Positions 1-5,581 of a stretch of 5,581 bases of DNA are shown piece by piece (positions within the stretch are counted from its first letter, which is position 1; each line of letters begins with the position of its first letter). Origin of the DNA: CAZKTF01 sp964555565 (GTDB lineage Bacteria > Planctomycetota > JAJSAM01 > JAKLKS01). The notes under the pieces were generated by a model. That model searched no databases and was not told the DNA's origin. It worked only from the letters and a program-made list of their open reading frames with translations. The position numbers were made by a program, and so were the translations under genes. The stretch is from NCBI GenBank assembly GCA_964555565.1, contig CAZKTF010000237.1:1-5581 (forward strand), written 5' to 3'.

Positions 1-419
1 AGCGCGTGGAGCCCGGCCCGGGCCGCGCGGACCGCGGCGCGCCGCTGGCGGTCCAGCCGGTCGAGCTGCACCTCCGCCGCGCGGACCAGCGCGGCCGGGA
101 GCCCCCTCTTCGACCAGGCGCGCACCCTCCGGCGGAGCACGTCGAGGTCGCGGACCGGGGCGAGGAGTTCCCGCAGGTGGCGGATCGTGCGGCCGTGGGC
201 CTGGAAGGGCACGGGGTCCCCGTGGGGCTCGAAGGCGCAGAGCAGCGCCCCCAGGCGGCGCGAGGCGACGCGGGCGTCGTGGAAGTCGCTCGCCGACCGG
301 AGTTCGCCGCCGCGCCCCAGGGCCATCTCGCCGAGGAGCCCCCCCCCGGCGCGACGGAGCGAGGCCCGCATCGTCTCGCCCGGCTCGATCCGGGGCCAGC
401 GGGGTGCCGCGCGCGCCAT
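1..419 (-). CDS. CHAD-domain protein, partial (C-terminus beyond the left edge)
   Basis: The first 139 residues are visible; the frame is open to the window edge, so the gene is cut, not broken. The signature is FHDARVASRRLGALL at about residues 46-60, followed by RHLRELLAPVRDLDVLRRRV at about 80-99. This matches the CHAD (conserved histidine alpha-helical domain, Pfam PF05235) pattern of HDxRVxxRRL and LRxLLxxxRDLDVL, with the conserved His47, Arg50, Arg54 and Arg55 present. The rest is Arg/Leu/Ala-rich helix. CHAD domains are basic helical bundles known to bind inorganic polyphosphate; whether this one does is inferred. The ATG at 419 is chosen because AGGA lies 8 bases upstream. Met17 and Met32 are alternative starts. 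A run of nine C on the plus strand (339-347) encodes three glycines, and helical sequence continues in frame on both sides of it. The gene is divergent from the redoxin-kinase pair. No CYTH domain is seen before the CHAD region. Confidence 0.85.
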   Translation of the reverse strand, partial: MARAAPRWPRIEPGETMRASLRRAGGGLLGEMALGRGGELRSASDFHDARVASRRLGALLCAFEPHGDPVPFQAHGRTIRHLRELLAPVRDLDVLRRRVRAWSKRGLPAALVRAAEVQLDRLDRQRRAAVRAARAGLHA

Positions 420-427
420 CCCCGCGA

Positions 428-431
428 TCCT
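428..431 (-). promoter_or_regulatory. Ribosome binding site of the CHAD gene
   Basis: On the minus strand AGGA stands 8 bases before the ATG at 419. It supports that start over the internal Met17 and Met32 codons. Confidence 0.5.
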
Positions 432-472
432 AATGCGCGGGCGGCCGGAGTCGATCGGCCGACCGCGGCCAT

Positions 473-504
473 CCGGACCCCCGGTCCGTCCCCCGGACCC
501 CCGG
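473..504. repeat. 12-base direct repeat pair, candidate operator
   Basis: CCGGACCCCCGG occurs at 473-484 and again, identical, at 493-504, a start-to-start distance of 20 bases (about two helical turns). The first copy also forms a perfect inverted repeat with the following bases: CGGACC at 474-479 and GGTCCG at 483-488, separated by CCC. The second copy ends where a -35 element would lie for the TATACT box at 526-531. This arrangement fits a regulator binding on one face of the helix. Low-complexity GC sequence can also make such repeats by chance, so the operator role is inference. Confidence 0.35.
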
Positions 505-525
505 AGCGCCTCCGGGCGAGCCGGG

Positions 526-531
526 TATACT
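526..531 (+). promoter_or_regulatory. -10-like box (TATACT) for the redoxin lipoprotein-kinase unit
   Basis: TATACT matches the sigma-70-type -10 consensus at five of six positions and is the only AT-rich island in the 140-base divergent gap. It lies 28 bases before the GTG start, giving a predicted leader of about 20 bases that still contains the full Shine-Dalgarno sequence. No TTGACA-like -35 is visible 16-18 bases upstream; that position is taken by the second GC-rich direct repeat, which would suit an activator-dependent promoter. No equally good promoter for the divergent CHAD gene was seen. Confidence 0.5.
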
Positions 532-545
532 CCCCCGCGATCCCT

Positions 546-553
546 GGAGGAGG
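546..553 (+). promoter_or_regulatory. Strong ribosome binding site fixing the GTG start at 560
   Basis: GGAGGAGG ends 6 bases before GTG. This near-perfect Shine-Dalgarno sequence decides the non-ATG start of the lipoprotein. Confidence 0.8.
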
Positions 554-559
554 TGCCCC

Positions 560-1357
560 GTGGCGTGGAACCGGCGTCCTTCCCGCTCGCGAGCGTGGCC
601 CTGGGTCGTGGCGGCGGCGGCCGTGGTCGGCGCCGCGGGCTGCGGCGCCCCGGGCAAGCCCGCCGATCCCCCCAACGTGCTCGACCTCACCTGGGGGCGC
701 GGCTGGGAGCGGCCCTCCTCCGGCGACGTCTACGCCGACCTCCCGGCGGACGAGCGGGAGCGCAAGCTCGAGTACTACCGCGCGCTCGTCCGGATGTGGG
801 ACGGGGCGGGCCGGGCGGTGAAGCCCCTCGACCAGGTCTCCTTCCGCAAGGCCCCCCCCTCCAACGCCCCCACGGGCGAGGCCGCGAAGCCGGCGGAGTT
901 CGTGGACCAGCGGGGCCGCCGCGTGCGCCTGGAGGACTGGAAGGGGAAGAAGAACCTCGTGCTCGTCTTCACGCGCGGGTACCCGGGCTACATCTGCCCG
1001 CTCTGCACGACCTACACCGCGCAGGTCGCCTCGCGCTACCGGGACATCGTCGCCGCGGGGGCCGAGGTCCTGCTGGTGTTCCCCGGGTCGAAGGAGCGCG
1101 TGGACGACTTCGTCCGCGCGGCGCGCGAGATCCTCGAGTCCGAGGGCGAGGGGGCGCTGCCCTTCCCGGTCCTCCTCGACACGGAGCTTCGCAACGTGGA
1201 CCTCTTCGGGATCCGCGGCGACCTCGCCAAGCCCGCCACCTACGTGATCGACCGGGCGGGCGCGGTGCGCTACGCCTTCGTCGGGGAGCAGCCCCACGAG
1301 CGGCCCGACGTGGAGACGATCCTCGCCGAGCTCCGCCGCCTCCCGGGGGCCGAGTGA
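560..1357 (+). CDS. Redoxin-like (AhpC/TSA-type, thioredoxin-fold) lipoprotein
   Basis: The 265-residue protein begins with a lipoprotein signal: basic n-region (RRPSRSR), hydrophobic stretch at about residues 12-27, and AAGC with the lipidated cysteine at 28. The -3 residue is Ala, slightly off the usual Leu/Val. Residue 29 is Gly, not Asp. After a variable segment (29-112) comes a thioredoxin-type fold: FVDQRGRRVRLEDWKGKK at about 114-131, the strand NLVLVFTRG at 132-140, the active-site motif C146-P-L-C149, the strand EVLLVFPG, and the cis-proline loop KPATYVID with Pro225. The FxRG...CPxC arrangement resembles the AhpC/TSA_2 and PRXL2 branch (FxRGxWCPYC) more than classical 2-Cys peroxiredoxins. 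The likely role is thiol peroxidase or disulfide exchange on the outer face of a membrane; substrate and reductant are unknown. The start is GTG with a strong Shine-Dalgarno sequence. The stop overlaps the kinase start, so the two are probably co-translated. The family call is secure, the enzymatic activity is not. Confidence 0.85.
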   Translation: MAWNRRPSRSRAWPWVVAAAAVVGAAGCGAPGKPADPPNVLDLTWGRGWERPSSGDVYADLPADERERKLEYYRALVRMWDGAGRAVKPLDQVSFRKAPPSNAPTGEAAKPAEFVDQRGRRVRLEDWKGKKNLVLVFTRGYPGYICPLCTTYTAQVASRYRDIVAAGAEVLLVFPGSKERVDDFVRAAREILESEGEGALPFPVLLDTELRNVDLFGIRGDLAKPATYVIDRAGAVRYAFVGEQPHERPDVETILAELRRLPGAE

Positions 1358-4131
1358 GCGGCGAGCCGACGGTCGTCGGGGGCGGGACGGGGGGCCCCGG
1401 GAGCGAGGGCCCTGCCGCGGCGGAGCTCGACGAGCGCGTCGTCTCCGAGGCGGTCTCCCGCGGGCTCATCACCCCGCCCCAGGGGCGCTCCGCGCTGGAG
1501 GAGGCCCGCGGCGGGGGGGTCCCCGTCCTCGATGTCCTCCGCCGCCGGGGGATGCTCGACGAGCAGGCCGCGAAGGACCTGGACGAGGAGACGCGGGAGG
1601 ACTTCGTCCCCGGCTTCCGGGTGCTCGACCGCATCGGCGAGGGCGGGATGGGCGTGGTGTACCGGGCCCTCCAGAAGCGCCTCGACCGCGTGGTGGCGCT
1701 GAAGGTCGTCATCCCGCAGCTCGCCGGCGACCCCTCCTACCTCAAGCGGTTCGAGCGCGAGGCCAAGGCGGTGGCGAAGCTCAACCACCCCAACATCGTG
1801 GCCGCCTACGACTACGGGGAGTCCCGCGGGCGCGTCTTCTTCGCCATGGAGTTCGTGGAGGGGACGAACTGCGCGGAGGACGTCCGCCGCCGCGGGCCGA
1901 TGACGGAGGCCCGGGGGCTCGACATCGTGCGCGAGGTGGCCGCCGGGCTCGCCCACGCGGCGGCGGCGGGGATCATCCACCGGGACATCAAGCCGGCGAA
2001 CATCCTGCTGGCGGCCCGCGGCCCGGGGGAGACCGGCTCGGGCACGCTCGCGGGCGCCAAGATCACCGACCTCGGGCTCGCGCGGACCGGAGGCGCCGGC
2101 AGTTCGGACCTCACGGCCGCGGGGACGATCCTCGGGACCCCGGGCTACATGGCCCCCGAGCAGGCCTTCGGCGGCGAGGTGGACTTCCGGGCGGACATCT
2201 ACGCGCTCGGGGCCACGCTCTACCAGTTCCTCACGGGGCAGCGCCCCTTCGACGCCTCGACGCCCGTGGGCGTCATCGCGCGGCAGCAGGTCGAGCGGCT
2301 CCCCGACCCGCGGGAGACCCGCCCCGGGCTCTCGGCGGGGCTCGTGGGGCTCCTCCACGGGATGATGGCGCGGAAGCCCGGCAATCGCTACGGGTCCTAC
2401 CGGGAGCTGCTGCGCGACATCGACCGCGTGCGCGAGGGGGGGATGCCGGAGCGGCCCCTCCCGCCGCCGGAGGCCCGTTCCTTCGCGGACCCGACGGGGC
2501 CGGTCCCGGCCGCCTCCCCCTCGGCCGCGACGGTCCTCGTGCCCTCCTCCGCGTCGGCCGCGCCGGCGGCACCCTCCTCCCCCGGGGTCCCCGGGGGCCC
2601 CGCCCCGCCGCGGCGTTCGAGGGCGGGCCTCGTGGCCTCGGTCGCGCTCGTGGCCGCCGCCGGGGTGGGGGCCGCGATCTACGTTTCGAAGGGGAGGGGC
2701 AAGGAGGAGGCGCCCGCGGGTGGGGGGACGGGCGGTCTCCCGACCGCGAAGGCGCCCGGGGAGACGTCGGCGCCCACGCCGCCGATCGCGCCCGGGGGGG
2801 CGCCGCCATCGGAACCGGAGCGTGCGGCCGATGCGGTCGAGGCGGCGGTCGCGCGGGGGGACCTCGACGGCGGGCTCGACAGGCTCGACGCCATGCGCCA
2901 GAAGATGGAGGCCCTCCCCACCGAGGACCGCAACCGCGCGGGGCCGCGTCTCCAGAGGGTGCGGCAGGCGGAGAGGCGCCTGCGCGACATGGCGGGGGAG
3001 AAGGTCCGCGAGCTGTGGGAGAAGGGGGAGTACGAGGCCGCGCGGAGGAGGCTGCGCGAGGTCGCGGCGCGGCTCCCCGGCGAGGAGTCGAAGGCGGCGC
3101 TCGCCCCCTACGAGCAGAAGCTCGCGGAGGCGGTGAAGCGCGGGCCGGCGGAGCGCCAGTCCCTCGTGGCGGCCCGGTCCGCGGCGAAGAGGGGGGACCC
3201 GCTCGAGGTCCTGGCGAACCTCGAGGACTTCGAGTCGAAGTACGGGGACTTCTCGCCGAGCGTGGAGGAGGCGCGCGGCCTCGCCGCCGAGGCGCGGCGG
3301 GCGGCGCCCGAGGTGGTCCTGGAATCGGAGCCCCGCGGCGCCGCGGTGCTCGTCCGGGCGCGGGAGGTCGGGACGACGCCGCTGCAGCGCCGGTTCCCCG
3401 CCGGCGACCTCGCCTTCGAGCTCCGCCGCGAGGGGTTCAAGCCGCTGGCGCGGACCGTGCAGGTCCGCGCCGGCGAGGACGGGCAGCGCTTCCCGTTCCG
3501 CCTGGAGCCGCTCCCGCCGCCCGACCCGGTCCCGGCGAGGCTCCTCAAGCCCGCGGGGGACCCGAGCCCCCTCTGGAACGGGAACCTGGGGCCCTGGAAG
3601 CTGGTGGGCGCGTGGCGCCTCGCCGAGCCGGAGCGCAGGTGCATCCTCGGGGGCGAGGAGAAGCCGGAGCCCGCCGGCAGCCTCCGCGGGAGCCGCGCCA
3701 GCGCCCTCGCCTCGGCCGAGCGGGCCCTCCCCCCCGCGTTCCGCGAGGCCGCGGGGTGGAAGATCGAGTGGCAGATGATCGGCGAGCGGGCCCGGGGGGG
3801 CTCGACCGCGCGCGTGGAGCTCCACTTCGCGGAGGGACCCGGGGGGACGCAGCTCGCGCTCGGCATCGACGACGAGGGGGCCTACCTCGGGCGGCGCGAC
3901 CTCGCCTCCGGCAGCCTCGAGCGCACCCACGGGGACGCGAGGGCGAAGGCCGGGGCGCCGCACAGCCTCGTGGTCGAGAACCACGGAGGGGTCTTCCTCG
4001 CGTCCGTGGACGGGCGCCCGCTCGGCGCCGTGAAGGGGGCGGACCCCGCCCCCGGGCGGCCCTTCCTTCGCCTCACCGTCGAGGACGGCGCCGGCTACTT
4101 CTCGGACCTCCAGGCCTGGAAAATGGAGTAG
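1354..4131 (+). CDS. Transmembrane Ser/Thr protein kinase with PEGA and concanavalin-like ectodomain
   Basis: This 925-residue protein starts at GTG 1354, inside the lipoprotein stop (GTGA overlap). The same frame is open back to 187, but that extension lies over the lipoprotein and has no domain content. Residues 22-84 form a helical module (RGLIT, GVPVLDVLRRRGML) like those preceding many planctomycete kinases. The kinase domain spans about 88-358: glycine loop IGEGGMGVVY 94-103, Lys117 in VALK, Glu136, HRDIKPAN 209-216 with catalytic Asp211, DLG 239-241 in place of DFG, GTPGYMAPEQ 261-270, and Asp281 in ADIYALG. All catalytic residues are present, so it should be active. A Pro/Ala/Ser linker (365-423) leads to one membrane segment at about 424-444. 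The outer part has a Gly/Pro linker, three 56-residue helical repeats (about 495-640), a PEGA domain (about 653-717) and a DUF1080/laminin-G-like beta-sandwich (about 735-925, starting LWNGNLGPWKL). The role is receptor-like phosphorylation signalling; ligand and substrates are unknown. Confidence 0.93.
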   Translation: MSGEPTVVGGGTGGPGSEGPAAAELDERVVSEAVSRGLITPPQGRSALEEARGGGVPVLDVLRRRGMLDEQAAKDLDEETREDFVPGFRVLDRIGEGGMGVVYRALQKRLDRVVALKVVIPQLAGDPSYLKRFEREAKAVAKLNHPNIVAAYDYGESRGRVFFAMEFVEGTNCAEDVRRRGPMTEARGLDIVREVAAGLAHAAAAGIIHRDIKPANILLAARGPGETGSGTLAGAKITDLGLARTGGAGSSDLTAAGTILGTPGYMAPEQAFGGEVDFRADIYALGATLYQFLTGQRPFDASTPVGVIARQQVERLPDPRETRPGLSAGLVGLLHGMMARKPGNRYGSYRELLRDIDRVREGGMPERPLPPPEARSFADPTGPVPAASPSAATVLVPSSASAAPAAPSSPGVPGGPAPPRRSRAGLVASVALVAAAGVGAAIYVSKGRGKEEAPAGGGTGGLPTAKAPGETSAPTPPIAPGGAPPSEPERAADAVEAAVARGDLDGGLDRLDAMRQKMEALPTEDRNRAGPRLQRVRQAERRLRDMAGEKVRELWEKGEYEAARRRLREVAARLPGEESKAALAPYEQKLAEAVKRGPAERQSLVAARSAAKRGDPLEVLANLEDFESKYGDFSPSVEEARGLAAEARRAAPEVVLESEPRGAAVLVRAREVGTTPLQRRFPAGDLAFELRREGFKPLARTVQVRAGEDGQRFPFRLEPLPPPDPVPARLLKPAGDPSPLWNGNLGPWKLVGAWRLAEPERRCILGGEEKPEPAGSLRGSRASALASAERALPPAFREAAGWKIEWQMIGERARGGSTARVELHFAEGPGGTQLALGIDDEGAYLGRRDLASGSLERTHGDARAKAGAPHSLVVENHGGVFLASVDGRPLGAVKGADPAPGRPFLRLTVEDGAGYFSDLQAWKME

Positions 4132-4152
4132 GGGCGGGCTTCCCCCGGGCTC

Positions 4153-4171
4153 GGGCCGCCACTGGCGGCCC
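4153..4171. terminator. Hairpin between convergent genes, possible bidirectional terminator
   Basis: GGGCCGCC at 4153-4160 and GGCGGCCC at 4164-4171 form a perfect 8-bp stem with an ACT loop. It is flanked by CCCGGG palindromes near 4144-4149 and 4180-4185 that could extend the structure. It sits in the 75-base gap between the kinase stop and the DUF1501 stop, where a shared terminator is expected. Neither side has a T-tract, so classical intrinsic termination is uncertain. Confidence 0.5.
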
Positions 4172-4206
4172 TCGAAACCCCCGGGGACCCCCGCCCGCCG
4201 TATCCG

Positions 4207-5427
4207 CTAGGAGCACACCCCGGGGAACTCCCCCTTCCAGCCGGGGAAGACGCCCTCCACCGAGGGGCACGCGCAGCGGCGGACGAGGACCTCGGCGAGG
4301 ACCGCCCGGTAGTCGGTGGTCACCCGGAGGTCGCTCTCCTCGTACAGGGCCCCCGGCGCGAGGCCGGGCCAGCGGCCGTGGACCCGCCCGCCCCGCAGGC
4401 CGCCTCCGAGGAGCAGCATGACGCCCCCGCTCCCGTGGTCGGTCCCCAGCGCGGTGTTCTCGTAGGCGCGGCGGCCGAACTCGCTGAGGACGACGACGAC
4501 GGTCTCGTCGAACCGGGGGCCGAGGTCCCGCGCGAAGGCGGCGAGCCCGCCGCCGAGGGAGCGGAGCGGCTCCGCCAGGCCGCCCGCGAGCCCGTCCCCC
4601 AGCGCCCCCTGGCCGAAGTGGGTGTCGAAGCCGCCGAGGTCGAGGCACGCCGCCTCCAGCCCGACGCCCGCCCGCAGCAGGCGCGCGGCCTGCGCGAGCG
4701 CCCGGCCGAAGTCGTCCTCCGGGTACACGGCCCCGTGCCCCGGGCCCTCCGCCCCCAGCCGCTGCACCCGGCGCAGCAGCGAGAGCGTCTCGCGCCCGGA
4801 GACGCAGAGGAGACCCCCGTCCCCCGCGTGGAGCGCCTCCAGGGCCGCCTCGATCCCGGGCCCGTCCCCGCTCCCGGACGCGATCCGGACCTCCTCCAGG
4901 GACCGGATCGCGCCCGCGGCGGGGGCGCCGCGGAGCGACTCCGGGATCGTCTCCCCGAAGGCGAGCGCCTGGAGCGCCGGGGCAGCGTCGGCGGCGCGGG
5001 ACCGGAGGTGGCGCCCGATCCAGCCCCCCGAGAGGACCTGGCCCGTCGCGGCCCCGTGCTCCACCTGGTCCTGCGCCTCGAAGTGGCTCCGCGTGCGGTC
5101 GTCGGAGCCCACCGCGTGCACGACGGCCATGCGCCCCTCGCGGTACAGCGGAAGGAGGGGCTCGAGCGCCGGGTGGAGGCCGAAGGTCCCGTCCAGGTCG
5201 AGGACGGTGCTCCCCGCGGGCGCGAGGGGGTCCGGGGCCGGGAGCGCGAGGCTCGGCCGGAGGCGGCGGTAGTCGTCGTCCCGCCAGGGGACCACGGTGT
5301 TCAGGCCGTCGAGCGCCCCGCGGAGGAACACGACCACGAGCGGCGCGCCGGACGGGGCGGCGGGCGGCCCGAAGAAGAGCCCCCGGAGGAAGGCCCGGCG
5401 GTCGCGCGCGAGGGGGAGAGGACGCAC
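4207..5427 (-). CDS. DUF1501 family protein
   Basis: The 406-residue protein has the typical length and landmarks of DUF1501 (PF07394): LRGALDGLNTVVPW at about 35-48, SHFEAQDQVEHG at 114-125, GGWIGRHL at 134-141, LGGFDTHFGQG at 264-274, VVVLSEFGRRAYEN at 311-324, TDHGSGGVMLLLGGGL at 329-344, RVHGRWPGL at 348-356, and an FPGW ending. The family belongs to the alkaline phosphatase/sulfatase-like clan; Asp, His and Glu in GFDTH, SEFGR and TDHG are candidate metal ligands, but no activity is established. The N-terminus has RRAFL at residues 10-14, like a twin-arginine motif, but the hydrophobic stretch after it is very short, so export is uncertain. The GTG start abuts the TGA of the DUF1800 gene and has AGAGG 6 bases upstream inside that gene, indicating one operon with translational coupling. 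The C-terminus carries two FPG motifs (VFPGW and EFPGV) and ends in a Cys-Ser tail. Confidence 0.92.
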   Translation of the reverse strand: MRPLPLARDRRAFLRGLFFGPPAAPSGAPLVVVFLRGALDGLNTVVPWRDDDYRRLRPSLALPAPDPLAPAGSTVLDLDGTFGLHPALEPLLPLYREGRMAVVHAVGSDDRTRSHFEAQDQVEHGAATGQVLSGGWIGRHLRSRAADAAPALQALAFGETIPESLRGAPAAGAIRSLEEVRIASGSGDGPGIEAALEALHAGDGGLLCVSGRETLSLLRRVQRLGAEGPGHGAVYPEDDFGRALAQAARLLRAGVGLEAACLDLGGFDTHFGQGALGDGLAGGLAEPLRSLGGGLAAFARDLGPRFDETVVVVLSEFGRRAYENTALGTDHGSGGVMLLLGGGLRGGRVHGRWPGLAPGALYEESDLRVTTDYRAVLAEVLVRRCACPSVEGVFPGWKGEFPGVCS

Positions 5428-5581
5428 TCAGCACCTCTGGAAGGCCGGGGACGCGAGGAGGAGGCCCACCCCCTCGGCGAACCGAGGCGTGCCCGGGGCC
5501 GCGCCCCGCGCGTGGCCCTCCACGGCCGCGCGCTCCGCCGCCGTGGCCCGCCGCCCGAGGAGAAGCGGCGCCAGATCCGCC
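5428..5581 (-). CDS. DUF1800 family protein, C-terminal fragment (5' part beyond the right edge)
   Basis: Only the last 50 codons and the TGA at 5430-5428 are in the window. The frame ends in RFAEGVGLLLASPAFQRC, which matches the characteristic DUF1800 (PF08811) tail of the form LLLASPEFQ. Its position directly upstream of DUF1501 on the same strand, with no bases between stop and start, is the standard arrangement of this gene pair and supports the call. DUF1800 proteins have no established biochemical function and are usually predicted to be exported. Only the C-terminus can be judged here. Confidence 0.85.
   Translation of the reverse strand, partial: ADLAPLLLGRRATAAERAAVEGHARGAAPGTPRFAEGVGLLLASPAFQRC
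5434..5438 (-). promoter_or_regulatory. Ribosome binding site of DUF1501 within the DUF1800 end
   Basis: AGAGG on the minus strand lies 6 bases before the GTG at 5427 and inside the last codons of DUF1800. It supports the GTG start and translational coupling of the pair. Confidence 0.65.

Noticed and set aside
339..347. Nine-base C run inside the CHAD gene as a possible frameshift or phase-variation tract
   Set aside because: It encodes three glycines in frame, with matching helical sequence before and after. In a genome this GC-rich such a run is unremarkable, though it is a possible sequencing-error site.
442..461. CGGCCG palindromes at 442-447 and 456-461 as a hairpin or operator for the CHAD gene
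   Set aside because: CGGCCG is self-complementary and frequent in this composition, and the arms do not extend, so chance is the simpler explanation.
6..821. Plus-strand open frame of 271 codons at the left end
   Set aside because: It lies antisense to the CHAD motifs and overlaps the lipoprotein in the wrong frame. Its sequence has no family signature.
187..1353. Plus-strand frame open upstream of and in phase with the kinase, giving a possible 1314-residue protein
   Set aside because: The added 389 residues are Arg/Pro/Gly-rich low complexity, lie over the lipoprotein and the CHAD gene in wrong frames, and lack a family motif. The GTG at 1354 gives a clean four-base overlap start.
1270..3984. 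Minus-strand open frame of about 900 codons opposite the kinase
   Set aside because: It is the antisense of a certain kinase gene. The translation is Arg/Pro/Leu/Gly-rich with no domain; long antisense frames are normal at this GC content.
3015..4421. Plus-strand open frame of 468 codons overlapping the kinase end and the DUF1501 end
   Set aside because: Out of frame with the PEGA and DUF1080-like motifs and of Arg/Gly/Pro-only composition; it crosses the end of a convergent gene.
4073..5434. Minus-strand open frame of 453 codons overlapping DUF1501
   Set aside because: It is a shifted-frame shadow; all DUF1501 motifs are in the 4207-5427 frame.

Overview
The window is very G+C-rich (about three quarters by eye), with GTG starts and tightly packed genes. 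The best guess is a high-GC planctomycete or a related environmental bacterium; Myxococcota is the main alternative. Three things point that way: a 925-residue transmembrane Hanks-type kinase with an N-terminal helical module, a DLG instead of a DFG motif and a PEGA plus DUF1080-like ectodomain; a DUF1800-DUF1501 gene pair; and a redoxin-like lipoprotein. This taxonomic call is inference from gene content only.

Layout: (1) 1-419, minus strand: N-terminal part of a CHAD-domain protein that runs off the left edge. (2) 420-559: divergent intergenic region with a TATACT -10-like box and a pair of 12-base direct repeats 20 bases apart. (3) 560-1357, plus: lipoprotein with a thioredoxin/peroxiredoxin fold and a CPLC motif. 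(4) 1354-4131, plus: the kinase, whose GTG start overlaps the lipoprotein stop by four bases. (5) 4132-4206: short convergent gap with an 8-bp perfect hairpin. (6) 4207-5427, minus: DUF1501 protein. (7) 5428-5581, minus: C-terminal tail of a DUF1800 protein, whose stop directly abuts the DUF1501 start.

Two units can be read. The plus-strand unit couples a membrane-anchored redox lipoprotein to a receptor-like kinase. If topology is as predicted, the lipoprotein and the kinase ectodomain face the same compartment outside the cytoplasmic membrane. The ectodomain has a three-fold 56-residue helical repeat, a PEGA domain, a concanavalin-like domain and one lone cysteine, so redox- or ligand-gated signalling is a reasonable but untested idea. 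The minus-strand unit is the common DUF1800-DUF1501 pair of unknown function, usually considered exported. The CHAD protein is divergent from the redoxin-kinase unit and shares its upstream region; CHAD domains are known for polyphosphate binding, so a stress link is possible but not shown.

Because of the extreme GC content, many long open frames overlap these genes on both strands. They were rejected as shadows, because the family motifs all sit in the frames listed here.
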